A stretch of 64,000 bases of DNA, from positions 806,001 through 870,000 of the forward strand of contig CAVRTA010000004.1 of assembly GCA_963724135.1 (NCBI GenBank). Reading direction: 5' to 3'. Under the pieces are notes generated by a model. The model made no database searches. It was not told the DNA's origin and worked only from the letters and a program-made list of their open reading frames with translations. A program made the translations under genes and the position numbers. This DNA is from DATLGB01 sp963724135 (GTDB lineage: Bacteria > Actinomycetota > Thermoleophilia > Solirubrobacterales > Solirubrobacteraceae). Shown here one piece after another: positions 17,368 through 26,607 of the stretch (positions are counted from its first letter, which is position 1; each line of letters begins with the position of its first letter).

Positions 17368-18247
17368 GGACCGCGGCCGCGCGGGCGGCGGTCTCCTGCG
17401 TGATGGGATCGAGCACGAGGATGGCCTCGTGCGCACCGGCCTCGGCGAGCGCGTCAAGGTGCCGGGGGAGGCCATCCAGTTCGACCCGCGGCAGCCCCGG
17501 CGCCTCCGGTCGCTCGCCGGCCCCGCCGTTCACGGTCACGAGAACGCAGGCGCTGCGCTCGACGGTGGCCGGGTCCCGGCCCGCCGCCTCGCAGGCGGCA
17601 TCCACGCGGGAGCTCTCCCGCGCGAATCCCTCGGCCGTGTTGCCGTAGAACTCCCACCAGGTGTTCCAGCTGTCGACGTGCGGCAGGACGATCGACAGCG
17701 CGCGCGGCCCGCTGGACCCCGTCAGCAGCGGGATCCGCCGACGGGCGGCCGGAAGCAGCACCGCGTCCTCCGCGCTCCAGTGGCGACCGTGCTGGGTCAC
17801 CCGCTCGCCCGCCAGCAGCCGGCGCACGATCGCGAACGCCTCCTCGAAGCGCGAGACCTTGCGGTCGGGGGGCAGCCCGAACGCGACGAACTCCTCGTCG
17901 TTCCAGCCGGCGCCGACGCCCAGCACCAGCCGGCCGTCGCTGATGTCGTCGATCGTGGCGGCCATCTTCGCGATCAGCCCGGGAGGGTGGAACGCCAGGC
18001 ATGCCACCAGCGGCCCGATGGTCACGCGCTCGGTGGCGACGGCGAGCGCCGCCAGCTGCGTCCACGCCTCCAGCGGGCCCGCCTCCGGCTCGCGGTACAG
18101 CAGATGGTCGCCGACCCAGACGGAGTCGAACCCGCCCGTCTCGGCGGCGCGGGCGATGGCGACCTGCTCGGCCCAGGGAACCGCGCGCTCGACCTCCGGG
18201 AGCTGGATGCCGACGCGCACCCGCCCGATCATCCCATACGCGGGCAC
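17360..18247 (-). CDS. LLM-class (luciferase-like, F420-type) oxidoreductase
   Basis: 295 residues with a TIM-barrel luciferase-like pattern: VRVGIQLPEVE, FDSVWVGDHLLYRE, ERVTIGPLVACLAFHPP, DISDGRLVLGVGAGWNDEEF and the active-site-proximal HGRHWSAEDAVLLP. In actinobacteria such proteins usually use coenzyme F420, sometimes FMN; cofactor is inferred from family. Two starts are possible (18247 or the Met at 18232). Substrate unknown. It is divergent from the secreted metalloprotease gene at 18340. Confidence 0.82.
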   Translation of the reverse strand: MPAYGMIGRVRVGIQLPEVERAVPWAEQVAIARAAETGGFDSVWVGDHLLYREPEAGPLEAWTQLAALAVATERVTIGPLVACLAFHPPGLIAKMAATIDDISDGRLVLGVGAGWNDEEFVAFGLPPDRKVSRFEEAFAIVRRLLAGERVTQHGRHWSAEDAVLLPAARRRIPLLTGSSGPRALSIVLPHVDSWNTWWEFYGNTAEGFARESSRVDAACEAAGRDPATVERSACVLVTVNGGAGERPEAPGLPRVELDGLPRHLDALAEAGAHEAILVLDPITQETAARAAAVLS

Positions 18248-18339
18248 GCTCCAAGGCGCCGCTTTGACTCCCGTACCGAGCCGGAGTAGGGTCGTCGGAC
18301 CGGCGGCAGCAGCCGCCCACGACTCGGGAGGCTCGTTCG

Positions 18340-20049
18340 ATGACTGTCCGTCGGCTCGCGGCGATGGTGGCGGCGCTCAGTGCATTCGTGTGGACCCCTG
18401 CTGCGCTCGGCGAGGATCAGGAGCTCCACCGCGGCGAGGATGCCATCGCCCACCTGGACGACCGGCTGCCGGAGGTCGCCGCCGCGCACCGCATGTCGGC
18501 CGGCGAGCTCGCCGATGAGCTGCGCGAGACCCCGACGCTCGCCGTCAACGAGGACGACCATCTCATCCACCTGGACCTCACCGGGAACAGGGCAGCACCG
18601 GACGGCGCGCAATCCTTCTCCGGCGAGTCGTCGATCGACCCGACGCAGGTCTACAGCCTGCACAGCGACCCGGCGTCGAACTACAAGCTCTACCTCGACT
18701 TCGACGGCGGCACCTATCGAGGCAGTTTCCGGTCGCCGCTGATCTCCGGGACGCGCAACATCTCCCCGTTCTCCGGCAGCGCAGAGCAGCTCGGCCGGAT
18801 CTGGCGCCGCGCCGCCGAGGACTACGCGCCGTTCGACATCGACGTCACCACCGAGCGCCCGAGCGACGCCGACCTGTTCGGGTGCGGCGACGGGCGCTGC
18901 GGGGTCTACGTCCAGGTTGGAGGAACGCCCGGTCAGGCCGGGTTCCCGAACGGCGTCGCCGGCGTCGCGGCGTGGCAGAACGGTGCGAGCCTCTTCCACT
19001 CGGGGCTCGAGCCGGGCGCCTTCGTGTTCTCGGGCGTCCTGGGCGGCGATGAGGCTCTCGTGGCCGACGTGATCGGCCACGAGAGCGGTCACCTGTTCGG
19101 GCTCGACCACGACGGCGGGCCCAGCAACGCCGAGTACTACGGGGGCCACGGAAGCGGGCCGACGGCCTGGTCGCCGCTCATGGGCTACGGCGGCCGGTCG
19201 CTGTCGCACTGGAGCAGCGGCGAGTACCCGGGCGCGAACCAGTTCGAGGACGACACGGCGCGCATCGCCAGCGACGTCGGTTTCCGCGCCGACGACGTCG
19301 TGGCGGCGCTCCCCCTCGGGGGCGCGCCGGCCGCCGTCGAGCAGGCGGGACTGATCGAGAGGGCGACCGACACCGACGACTTCAGCTTCGACAGCGGCGC
19401 AGGACCGGCGGCGCTCACCGTCGCCCCCGCGCCCTTCGGCCCGAACCTGGACGCGCAGATCCAGCTGATCGACGGCGACGGCGCGGTCCTCGCGACGGCC
19501 AACGACCCCGACGACCTCGGCGGCACCATCGAGACCACGCTTGCGGCCGGCACGTACGTGCTGCGCGTGGACGGTGTCGGCGACTTCGATCCGCTGCCCG
19601 GCTACAGCGACTACGGGAGCCTCGGGCAGTACTACATCAGCGGCAGCTACCCGCCCGGCAACGAGCCGCCGGACTGTTCCGCCGTCGCCCCGAGCCACGT
19701 GACGCTGTCGCCCGCCGATCACAAGCTGGTGCAGGTGACGCTCGGCGGGGCGACGGACCCCGACGGCGATCCCGTCGTGCTCGCCGTGGGTGCGGTAACG
19801 CAGGACGAGCCGGTAGACGGTGCCGGTGACGGCGACACGTCGCCCGATGCCGCGCAGGCATCGACGGCGTCAGCGGTGCTGATCCGCGCGGAGCGCTCGG
19901 GCAAGGGGGACGGGCGCGTCTATCGCATCGCCTACCAGGTCAGCGATCCGGCCGGCGCCACCTGCGACGGCAGCGTCACCGTCGCCGTGCGGCGCGGCAA
20001 CCAGAACGCCACGGACTCCGGAGGCGCGTTCGACTCGTTCGGAGCGTAG
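18340..20049 (+). CDS. Secreted zinc metalloprotease with PPC-type domain
   Basis: 569 residues with an N-terminal signal peptide (VRRLAAMVAALSAFVWTPAALG). The zinc site HESGHLFGLDH begins at residue 247 and supplies H247, E248, H251 and H257, the HExxHxxGxxH pattern of metzincins. Residues about 325-430 form a bacterial pre-peptidase C-terminal (PPC) jelly-roll (TDDFSFDSGAGPAALTVAP to GTYVLRVDGVG), often removed after secretion. The tail has an Ig-like Cys-containing segment. Most likely an extracellular endopeptidase. A purine-rich RBS-like run (gggaggctcg) precedes the ATG. Confidence 0.82.
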   Translation: MTVRRLAAMVAALSAFVWTPAALGEDQELHRGEDAIAHLDDRLPEVAAAHRMSAGELADELRETPTLAVNEDDHLIHLDLTGNRAAPDGAQSFSGESSIDPTQVYSLHSDPASNYKLYLDFDGGTYRGSFRSPLISGTRNISPFSGSAEQLGRIWRRAAEDYAPFDIDVTTERPSDADLFGCGDGRCGVYVQVGGTPGQAGFPNGVAGVAAWQNGASLFHSGLEPGAFVFSGVLGGDEALVADVIGHESGHLFGLDHDGGPSNAEYYGGHGSGPTAWSPLMGYGGRSLSHWSSGEYPGANQFEDDTARIASDVGFRADDVVAALPLGGAPAAVEQAGLIERATDTDDFSFDSGAGPAALTVAPAPFGPNLDAQIQLIDGDGAVLATANDPDDLGGTIETTLAAGTYVLRVDGVGDFDPLPGYSDYGSLGQYYISGSYPPGNEPPDCSAVAPSHVTLSPADHKLVQVTLGGATDPDGDPVVLAVGAVTQDEPVDGAGDGDTSPDAAQASTASAVLIRAERSGKGDGRVYRIAYQVSDPAGATCDGSVTVAVRRGNQNATDSGGAFDSFGA

Positions 20050-20064
20050 AAACGGCGCGGGCGC

Positions 20065-20961
20065 TCAGCGGCGCGCCGCGGCGTCGCGCAGCGCCGAGAC
20101 CATCGGCGCCAGCGGTGGCACGCGGCGGCCCTTCACCCACACGGCATGGATCGTGCGGAAGGGCTCGATTCCCGCGATCGGCTTGACCACCACGTCGGGC
20201 CGGGGGTGGGCGATCGAGAGCTCGGGCATCATCGCCACGGACAGGCCCGCGGCGACGAAGGCACGTGCGACGGTCACGTCGGTGACGGCATAGGCGATGT
20301 CGGGCGTGAAGCCCTCTCGCTCACACAGCTGCTCGAGCATCGTGCGGTACTGGACGCCGGCGCCGACCGCGCGGGGCCCGTTCAGGCGCTCTCCCTCGAG
20401 GTCCTTGATGCGGACCTCCCTGCGCCTGGCGAGGCGGTGGGTCGGCGGGACGACGATGCGGTAGTGGTCCACGAGCAGCTGCGCCGTCTCGAGCCGGGAG
20501 TCCGGCTCGAGCGGGTCGAACACGACGGCGAGGTCGAGCTCGCCGGCGATCAGGCGCGGGATCGAGACCGGGGGCTCGAGCTGCTCGAGGCGCGCGTCGA
20601 CCCCCGGGTGCTCGCCCGCGAAGGCGCCGAGCGCGGCAGGCACGAACGTGGTGCACGCGGTCAGGAAGGCGCCGACCCGCAGCGTGCCGCTCTCGAGCCC
20701 GGCGACCGCGCGCATGTCCTGCTCGGCGGCGCGCGTCGCGCCGAGGATCGCTCCCGCGTGGGCCCGCAGCCGCTCGCCGGCGGGCGTGAGGCGAACCGGC
20801 CGCTTCCCGCGCTCGAACAGCGTGAGTCCGAGCTCCCTCTCGAGCTGGGCGACGTGGTGGGACACGACCGACTGCGTGAAATTCAGCTCCAGCGCCGCGC
20901 CCGAGAACGAGCCGCGCTCGGCAACCTCGTGGAAGACCGCGAGGCGGCGGGAGTCCAGCAT
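20065..20961 (-). CDS. LysR-family transcriptional regulator
   Basis: 298 residues. N-terminal winged helix (LAVFHEVAERGSFSGAALELNFTQSVVSHHVAQLERELG, about residues 6-45) and a periplasmic-binding-protein-like effector domain. The ATG at 20961 is preferred over an upstream TTG at 20973, because LysR proteins normally start a few residues before the helix-turn-helix and a palindrome occupies the interval. It is divergent from the BBE-type flavoenzyme gene, which it probably controls. Confidence 0.88.
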   Translation of the reverse strand: MLDSRRLAVFHEVAERGSFSGAALELNFTQSVVSHHVAQLERELGLTLFERGKRPVRLTPAGERLRAHAGAILGATRAAEQDMRAVAGLESGTLRVGAFLTACTTFVPAALGAFAGEHPGVDARLEQLEPPVSIPRLIAGELDLAVVFDPLEPDSRLETAQLLVDHYRIVVPPTHRLARRREVRIKDLEGERLNGPRAVGAGVQYRTMLEQLCEREGFTPDIAYAVTDVTVARAFVAAGLSVAMMPELSIAHPRPDVVVKPIAGIEPFRTIHAVWVKGRRVPPLAPMVSALRDAAARR

Positions 20962-21004
20962 CGATCTCAACAATACTTCCTATTGAAGTTTGGATTGCAT
21001 CGAT
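20958..21004. promoter_or_regulatory. Divergent LysR/oxidoreductase control region
   Basis: Contains the interrupted palindrome CAATA-CTTCC-TATTG (20971-20985), flanked by two direct copies of GCATCGAT at 20958-20965 and 20997-21004. The spacing between copies (39 bases) and the position between the divergent starts suggest a LysR recognition and activation site pair. Binding is inferred. Confidence 0.5.
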
Positions 21005-21030
21005 GATGTCGGCCAGCGACGCTGCGCGCC

Positions 21031-22410
21031 ATGACGATCCTCTCGCCCCACATCGACGCTTTCACCGGCACCCTGCTCACCCCCGAGCATCCCGGCTATG
21101 AGGCCGCGCGCCAGGTCTTCAACGGTTCGATCGACCGCCGTCCCGCGCTGATCGCCCGCCCGCGCTCGGCCGACGACGTGGCGGCGGCGCTGCGGTACGC
21201 GCTGGGCACCGGCATGGAGTTCGCCGTCCGCTGCGGCGGGCACTCGCTCGCGGGGCACTCGGCGATCGACGCCGGTCTCGTGATCGACGTCCGGGACCTG
21301 CGGACGATCGACATCGACCTCGCCACCAAGCGCGTGCGCGCGGGCGCTGGTCTCCAGTGGGGCGAGCTCGACGCGGCGACCCAGGCCCACGGGCTCGCGG
21401 TCACCGGCGGCCGGGTCTCGGACACCGGCGTGGCCGGGCTGACTCTCGGCTCGGGGTCGGGGTGGCTCGAGCGCCGCCACGGGCTGTCAGCCGACTCGCT
21501 CGTCGGCGCAACGGTGGTCACCGCCGGCGGCGCGATCGTTCACGCCTCCGAGCACGAGCACCCGGACCTGTTCTGGGGACTGCGCGGCGGCGGCGGCAAT
21601 TTCGGCATCGTCACCGAGCTGGAGTTCCAGCTGCACGAGGTCGGCCCGATCATCCTCGGCGGCTCGCTGTTCTTCGATTGGTCTCGCGCGGAGGACGTGC
21701 TGCGCGCCTACCGGGACGTCATGGACGCGGCCTCCGACGACCTCGGCGGCTGCGCCGTGCTCCACCAGGCGCCCCCGGCGCCGTTCATCCCGGACGACCT
21801 CGTCGGGAAGCCCGTGCTCGAGATCGTCGTCGCGGCGTTCAGCCCCGAGCCTGCGCTCGCCGAGGCGCTGGTCGCGCCGCTGCGCGCCCTCGGGCCGATG
21901 ATCGACGTCGTCGCCCCGATGCCGTACAGCGAGCTTCAGAGGCTCACCGACCCGGGAGCGCCACACGGCATGCAGGGGTGCTTCGAGGCGGCGTTCATGG
22001 ACTGGCTGCCCGACGACGCGGTCGCCACGGCGATCGACGTCGCCGGGCGGGTCGTGTCGCCCCTGACGGTGGTCCTGGTGCAGCCGCTCGGCGGCGCCTT
22101 CGCGCGCGTGCCCGAGGACGCCACGGCGCTGCCGCACCGCGACGCGCGCTGGATGTACCACGCGCTGTCGCTGTGGCCCGACCCCGCCGACGACGACGTC
22201 AACCGCGCGTGGACCTACGAGTTCGTCGAGGCCATGAGGCCGTTCGCTCGGCGCGCCACGCACCCCAACCACGTCGGGTCGACGCGCCAGGACCGCGTCC
22301 GCGAGTTCTACGGCGCGGCCACCTACGAGCGGCTCGTGGCGGTCAAGGACCGCTGGGATCCGGACAACCTGTTCTGCCGCAACCAGAACATCCCGCCGAG
22401 CGGAAGCTGA
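21031..22410 (+). CDS. FAD-binding oxidoreductase of the BBE (berberine bridge enzyme) type
   Basis: 459 residues. FAD-binding_4 domain with RCGGHSLAGHS near residue 67, where the His normally carries 8-alpha covalent FAD, and GGGGNFGIVTELEFQLH. The C-terminal BBE motif reads FYGAATYERLVAVKDRWDPDNLF. The position of the second (6-S-cysteinyl) attachment carries GVAGLTLGSG with no Cys, so single covalent attachment is predicted. Such enzymes oxidise sugars, alkaloids or secondary metabolites. It is divergent from the LysR gene at 20065. Confidence 0.85.
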   Translation: MTILSPHIDAFTGTLLTPEHPGYEAARQVFNGSIDRRPALIARPRSADDVAAALRYALGTGMEFAVRCGGHSLAGHSAIDAGLVIDVRDLRTIDIDLATKRVRAGAGLQWGELDAATQAHGLAVTGGRVSDTGVAGLTLGSGSGWLERRHGLSADSLVGATVVTAGGAIVHASEHEHPDLFWGLRGGGGNFGIVTELEFQLHEVGPIILGGSLFFDWSRAEDVLRAYRDVMDAASDDLGGCAVLHQAPPAPFIPDDLVGKPVLEIVVAAFSPEPALAEALVAPLRALGPMIDVVAPMPYSELQRLTDPGAPHGMQGCFEAAFMDWLPDDAVATAIDVAGRVVSPLTVVLVQPLGGAFARVPEDATALPHRDARWMYHALSLWPDPADDDVNRAWTYEFVEAMRPFARRATHPNHVGSTRQDRVREFYGAATYERLVAVKDRWDPDNLFCRNQNIPPSGS

Positions 22411-22459
22411 CCGCGGCGCTCGCGCCGCCGGGCCGCCCGATCAGCGACCATGCCGCGGC

Positions 22460-23284
22460 ATGGGACGCAGCGACCGCATTCGCGGGGCCGTGGCGGCGCT
22501 GGCGGCGATCGTGCTGCTGGCGCCGCTGGTCGTGCTCGTGCTGGGCGCGCTCAACGCCCCCCGGGAGCTCCTGCCGAGCGGCTGGGCCGTGGTGCCGCGG
22601 CCGCCGACGCTGGACGCGCTCGACCGCGCCTTCTCGCTGGTCGCGTTCGGCACGCAGCTGCGCAACTCGCTGATCGTGGTGGCCATCGCGGTGCCGCTGT
22701 CGCTGCTGTCCGCGTCACTGGCCGCGTTCGCGATGGTGATGCTCGAGGGGCCCCGGAGGGCGCTGCTGGTGGGCCTGGCGGTCGCGCTGCTGGCGGTGCC
22801 CGCCTCCGCCGTCTGGGTGCCGCGGTTCTTCCTGTTCTCCGAGCTCGGGCTCGTGGACACGTTCGTCCCGCTGATCGCGCCGGCGCTCCTGGGCACGACG
22901 CCGTTCGCGGTGCTGCTCTTCTACTGGAGCTTCCGGCGCATCCCGCCGGAGCTGCTCGACGCCGCGCGGATCGCCGGGCTGGGGCCGCTGCGCATGTGGC
23001 GGCTCGTGGCACTGCCGCGCTCCGTGCCGACGGCGATCGCCGCGGGGGCTTTGGTCTTCATCGCCCACTGGGGCGCGTTCGTGGACCCGCTGCTGTACCT
23101 GTACTCCCCGAACCGCTACACGCTGCCGCTCGGGCTGTCGCAGCTGCGGCTGCTCGGGCCGGTCGACCAGGCCACGATCCTTGCCGGAGCGGCGTTCATC
23201 GCGCTCCCCACCGTCATCGCGTACGCGGCGATCCAGCGGCGCCTGGCCCGAGCCTTCGAGGAAGCCGGATGGCTCGCAAGCTGA
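22460..23284 (+). CDS. ABC transporter permease, MalG type
   Basis: 274 residues, six predicted membrane helices. The EAA loop for the ATPase reads PPELLDAARIAGLGPLRMWRLVALP. First gene of a five-gene operon in which all junctions overlap by 4-16 bases: permease, binding protein, ATPase, permease, lipoprotein. The family is the carbohydrate uptake CUT1 group; the actual substrate is unknown. Confidence 0.85.
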   Translation: MGRSDRIRGAVAALAAIVLLAPLVVLVLGALNAPRELLPSGWAVVPRPPTLDALDRAFSLVAFGTQLRNSLIVVAIAVPLSLLSASLAAFAMVMLEGPRRALLVGLAVALLAVPASAVWVPRFFLFSELGLVDTFVPLIAPALLGTTPFAVLLFYWSFRRIPPELLDAARIAGLGPLRMWRLVALPRSVPTAIAAGALVFIAHWGAFVDPLLYLYSPNRYTLPLGLSQLRLLGPVDQATILAGAAFIALPTVIAYAAIQRRLARAFEEAGWLAS

Positions 23285-24495
23285 TCCTCGTCGCCTGCGC
23301 GATGCTGATGACGGGGTGCGGTGGAGCGGGATCGGGGAGCTCTTCGATCGACTTCCAGGTCGCCGGCGACCCCGAGGAGATGGCGGCCTACCGGGAGCTC
23401 GTGAAGACCTACGCGCGCGAGACCGGCGAGCAGGTGCGCCTGATCGAGGTCGGCGACCGCGAGGAGCACCTCGCGAAGCTGACCACGTCGTTCGCGGGGG
23501 GGCGCCCGCCCGACGTGTTCCTGGTCAACCACCGCCACCTGGCGGAGTTCGCGCGGCGCGGGGTCGTCGCGCCGGCGGGCGACGAGCTCGGCCGGCCGGG
23601 CGGCTTGCGTGAACGGGACCTCGCACCGATCACGGTGGACGCGTTCCGCTACGAGGGCGTGCTCCAGTGCGTGCCGCAGAACGCGTCATCGCTGGTCGTC
23701 TACTACAACCGCGACGCCTTCGAGCGGGCGGGCGTCCGGCTTCCATCAGCCGGCTGGCGCTACGGCGAGTTCCTGGCGGCAGCGCGCATCCTCGCCGGCG
23801 ACGGCGAGCCGGCGGTCGGCATCGCGCCGGAGGCGATCCGGCTCGCGCCGTTCATCTGGAGCGCCGGCGGGGAGATCGTCGACGACCTCCACCGGCCGAC
23901 GCGCCTGACGCTGGACACGCCGGAGAGCCTCGCCGGGCTGCGCGCGCTGCTGCGGCTGGCGCAGCTGCACCTGACGCCGACGCGGGTCCAGGAGGAATCG
24001 CAACCCTCCGACGCCAGGTTCATCGCCGGCAGCCTGCCGATGTTCTTCTCCTCGCGCCGGGAGGTCCCGGTGTTCCGCACGATCACCGGGTTCGAATGGG
24101 ACGTCGCCCCGTTCCCGGCCATCGAGCGGCCCGTGAGCGTCCTGCACGCCGACGGCTTCTGCGTCGCCGCGGCCGGCGACAGTGCGGCCGCCTGGCGGTT
24201 CGTCCGCTTCGCCGCGAGCGAGACCGGCCAGCGGGTCCTGATGGCGGGGGGGCGGACGGTGCCCTCGCTCAGGGCCCTGGCCCGCTCACCGGAGTTCCTC
24301 GACGACGGCAGGCCGCCGGCGGCCGACGCCGTCTTCGCCGACCAGGTGCCGCGCCTGCGGCGCCTGCCGACTGCCGTCGGCTGGGAGCGCGCGGAGGAGG
24401 CGATCGCCGCCGCGCTCGAGGCCGGCTTCTACGACGGTGCTCCGGTGGAGGCGGTCGCCCAGCGTGCACAGCGCGAGGCGGAGGGAGCGTTCTGA
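23269..24495 (+). CDS. ABC transporter extracellular solute-binding protein (lipoprotein)
   Basis: 408 residues. The ATG at 23269 lies inside the end of the permease gene and directly opens a lipoprotein signal peptide with lipobox LMTGC. The body matches family 1 binding proteins: IDFQVAGDPEEMAAYRELVKTYARETGEQVRLIEVG, PPDVFLVNHRHLAEFARRG, QNASSLVVYYNRDAFERAGV. It should present a sugar or oligosaccharide to the two permeases of this operon. Confidence 0.87.
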   Translation: MARKLILVACAMLMTGCGGAGSGSSSIDFQVAGDPEEMAAYRELVKTYARETGEQVRLIEVGDREEHLAKLTTSFAGGRPPDVFLVNHRHLAEFARRGVVAPAGDELGRPGGLRERDLAPITVDAFRYEGVLQCVPQNASSLVVYYNRDAFERAGVRLPSAGWRYGEFLAAARILAGDGEPAVGIAPEAIRLAPFIWSAGGEIVDDLHRPTRLTLDTPESLAGLRALLRLAQLHLTPTRVQEESQPSDARFIAGSLPMFFSSRREVPVFRTITGFEWDVAPFPAIERPVSVLHADGFCVAAAGDSAAAWRFVRFAASETGQRVLMAGGRTVPSLRALARSPEFLDDGRPPAADAVFADQVPRLRRLPTAVGWERAEEAIAAALEAGFYDGAPVEAVAQRAQREAEGAF

Positions 24496-25253
24496 GCGCG
24501 CTCGAGCTGAGCGGCGTGACGGTCCGCAGGGGCGGCAGACCCGTCCTGCAGGACGTGTCCCTCGCCCTCGACCCGAACGAGTACGTGTGCGTCCTCGGGC
24601 CCTCCGGGGCCGGCAAGACGACGCTGCTGCGTGCGATCGCGGGGCTCGAGCCGCTCGCCGGCGGCACAGTGGCGATCGCGGGCGCGGACGTGACGACGAG
24701 GCCGCCGCAGGACCGCGGCGTGTCGATGGTGTTCCAGACCTTCGCGCTGTTCCCGCACATGTCGGTGGCGAAGAACATCGCCTTCGAGCTCGAGGCGCGC
24801 GGCGTCCGCGGGCCTGAGCGCGAGCAGCGGGTGCGCGACGCCGCCGAGCGCCTGGAGATCACGCCCCTGCTCGAGCGCCGCCCCTCGACTCTGTCCGGCG
24901 GCGAGCGCCAGCGCGTGGCGCTGGCCCGCAGCCTCGCCGCGCGCCCGCGCCTGCTGCTGCTCGACGAGCCGCTGTCCAACCTCGACGCCCCGCTGCGCGC
25001 GCGGGCACGGACCCTGATCAGGACCGTGGTCCGGGAGGCGGGCATCACCGCGCTGCACGTCACCCACGACCAGGCCGAGGCCTTCGAGCTCGGCGACCGC
25101 ATCGCGATCCTCGCGCGGGGACGCCTGGCCGCCGTCGGCAGCGAGGCGCAACTGCGCGCCGGCGCGCAGGAGGCCCGCTTCCTCGCGCCGGACGGGCGGC
25201 GCGTGCGCGTCGAGGTGCGCGTCTACGACGATGACAGCGGGGAGGAGCTGTGA
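24492..25253 (+). CDS. ABC transporter ATP-binding protein
   Basis: About 253 residues. Walker A GPSGAGKTT, Q-loop MVFQTFALFPHMSV, signature LSGGERQRVALARSLA, Walker B LLLLDEPLSNLD and switch His in VTHDQAEAF are all present. The start is uncertain. The only codon that keeps the first beta-strand (SALELSGVTV) and couples to the preceding stop is a CTG at 24492; an in-frame GTG about 24 bases on would remove that strand. The C-terminal part after the ATPase core is only about 30 residues, shorter than MalK-type proteins, so most of the regulatory domain is missing. Confidence 0.85.
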   Translation: MSALELSGVTVRRGGRPVLQDVSLALDPNEYVCVLGPSGAGKTTLLRAIAGLEPLAGGTVAIAGADVTTRPPQDRGVSMVFQTFALFPHMSVAKNIAFELEARGVRGPEREQRVRDAAERLEITPLLERRPSTLSGGERQRVALARSLAARPRLLLLDEPLSNLDAPLRARARTLIRTVVREAGITALHVTHDQAEAFELGDRIAILARGRLAAVGSEAQLRAGAQEARFLAPDGRRVRVEVRVYDDDSGEEL

Positions 25254-26119
25254 GCGAGCGACTCCAGCGCCGGCTGATGCTGGCGCCGTTCGTCGTTGGC
25301 GCGACGGTGCTGGTGGTGGCGCCCGCGCTTGCCACCTTCGGCCTCGCGCTGTTCCACTACGACGGGCTCTCGGCGCCGCGCTGGGCGGGATTGGACAACT
25401 TCGACGCGCTCCTCGACGACCCGTTCCTGGCCGATGCCGTGAGGGCGTCGCTGCTCTTCATCGTGCTCGCGGTGCCGCTGCGGCTCGCCGTCGCCTGCGG
25501 GCTCGCGCTGCTGCACCACCGCCGGCTGCGGCGAGCGGCCGTGCACCGGACGGCGGCGTTCCTGCCCACCGCCGTCCCCGACGTGGCGTGGGCGCTCGTC
25601 TGGGCCTGGATCCTCAACCCGATCTACGGTCCGGTCAACGCGCTGCTCGGCTCGCTCGGGGTGCCCCGGCCCGACTGGTTCGCCGGGCGCTCGGGAGCGA
25701 TGGCGGGCTTCGTCGTCATGTCGGCGTTCACCGTGGGCGAGGCCTACCTCGTCGCCGCCGCGGCCCGTGCCGAGCTCGGCGACGAGCTCCACGACTCGGC
25801 GCGCCTGGCGGGCGCCTCGCCCTGGCGCGCGCTGCGCAAGCTGACGCTGCCGCTGATGGCCCCGACGCTCGCGCTGCTCGCAGTGCGCGACGTCGCCGTG
25901 TCGCTGCAGAGCACCTTCGCCGCCGTCTACCTGATCACCGACGGCGGGCCCGACCGCGCGACGCTGTTCCTGCCGGTGCTCGTCTACGACTACGCGTTCG
26001 AGCAGCTGCGCTACGGCTATGCCGCCGCCGTCACGCTGATCCTCTTCGCGCTGACGATGGCCGCGATCGCGATCCTGTGGCGCCTGCTGCGCCGCCGGCA
26101 GTTCGGAGCTCTGACATGA
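25250..26119 (+). CDS. ABC transporter permease, MalF type
   Basis: 289 residues from a GTG overlapping the ATPase stop by four bases (GTGA). Six membrane helices and an EAA loop reading LHDSARLAGASPWRALRKLTLPL. Pairs with the MalG-type permease at 22460. Its stop overlaps the next ATG (ATGA). Confidence 0.86.
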   Translation: MSERLQRRLMLAPFVVGATVLVVAPALATFGLALFHYDGLSAPRWAGLDNFDALLDDPFLADAVRASLLFIVLAVPLRLAVACGLALLHHRRLRRAAVHRTAAFLPTAVPDVAWALVWAWILNPIYGPVNALLGSLGVPRPDWFAGRSGAMAGFVVMSAFTVGEAYLVAAAARAELGDELHDSARLAGASPWRALRKLTLPLMAPTLALLAVRDVAVSLQSTFAAVYLITDGGPDRATLFLPVLVYDYAFEQLRYGYAAAVTLILFALTMAAIAILWRLLRRRQFGALT

Positions 26120-26568
26120 GACCGCTGGTCGCCGTGATCACCGCGCTCGCCGTGGGCTGCGGGGCGGCCGCCGAAGAGGACGAGGAGGGCATCGCCGTCG
26201 CGACGCCGGAGCGGACGGCGGGGTGCGCCGCCGCCGCGGGCGCCGGCGCCGCGGGCGCCCGGCTCCCGGCGGAGGTGGCCGGAGTCCTGCCCGGCGAGCC
26301 GGTGGCGCTCGGGTCGCGCAAGCTGCCCGGCGGCGGCGTTCAGGCGACGGCCATCCTCGAGGCGCCGCTGCCGACCGCCTTCGTGGAGGTGGTCGAGCGT
26401 GCCGGGCTGGCGGGCTGGGAGTACGCGGCGCAGGAGCTCGAGCGCGGCGAGGGCGTCGGGGAGCTGCTGCTCACCCGCGACGATCGCTCCCTGGACCTCA
26501 GGTTCGCCCAGGCCCCGGACTGCACCGGCCTGACCCGGGTCGTCGCACTGTCCGCCTACCGGCCCTGA
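26116..26568 (+). CDS. Small lipoprotein of the ABC operon, unknown function
   Basis: 150 residues with a short signal and a lipobox-like AVGC at residues 12-15, then an Ala/Gly-rich acidic spacer and a compact domain (about 50-150) with two Cys. No family recognised. The ATGA overlap with the upstream permease makes it the last gene of the transporter operon, so an accessory role at the membrane is possible. Confidence 0.65.
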   Translation: MRPLVAVITALAVGCGAAAEEDEEGIAVATPERTAGCAAAAGAGAAGARLPAEVAGVLPGEPVALGSRKLPGGGVQATAILEAPLPTAFVEVVERAGLAGWEYAAQELERGEGVGELLLTRDDRSLDLRFAQAPDCTGLTRVVALSAYRP

Positions 26569-26607
26569 GGCGAAAGAAACGCCCGCCGCCGGACGTTTCA
26601 GAAGGGG

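Noticed and set aside
22460..26568. Assigning a sugar to the ABC transporter
   Set aside because: No glycosidase, kinase or sugar regulator is adjacent; only the general carbohydrate family is supported.
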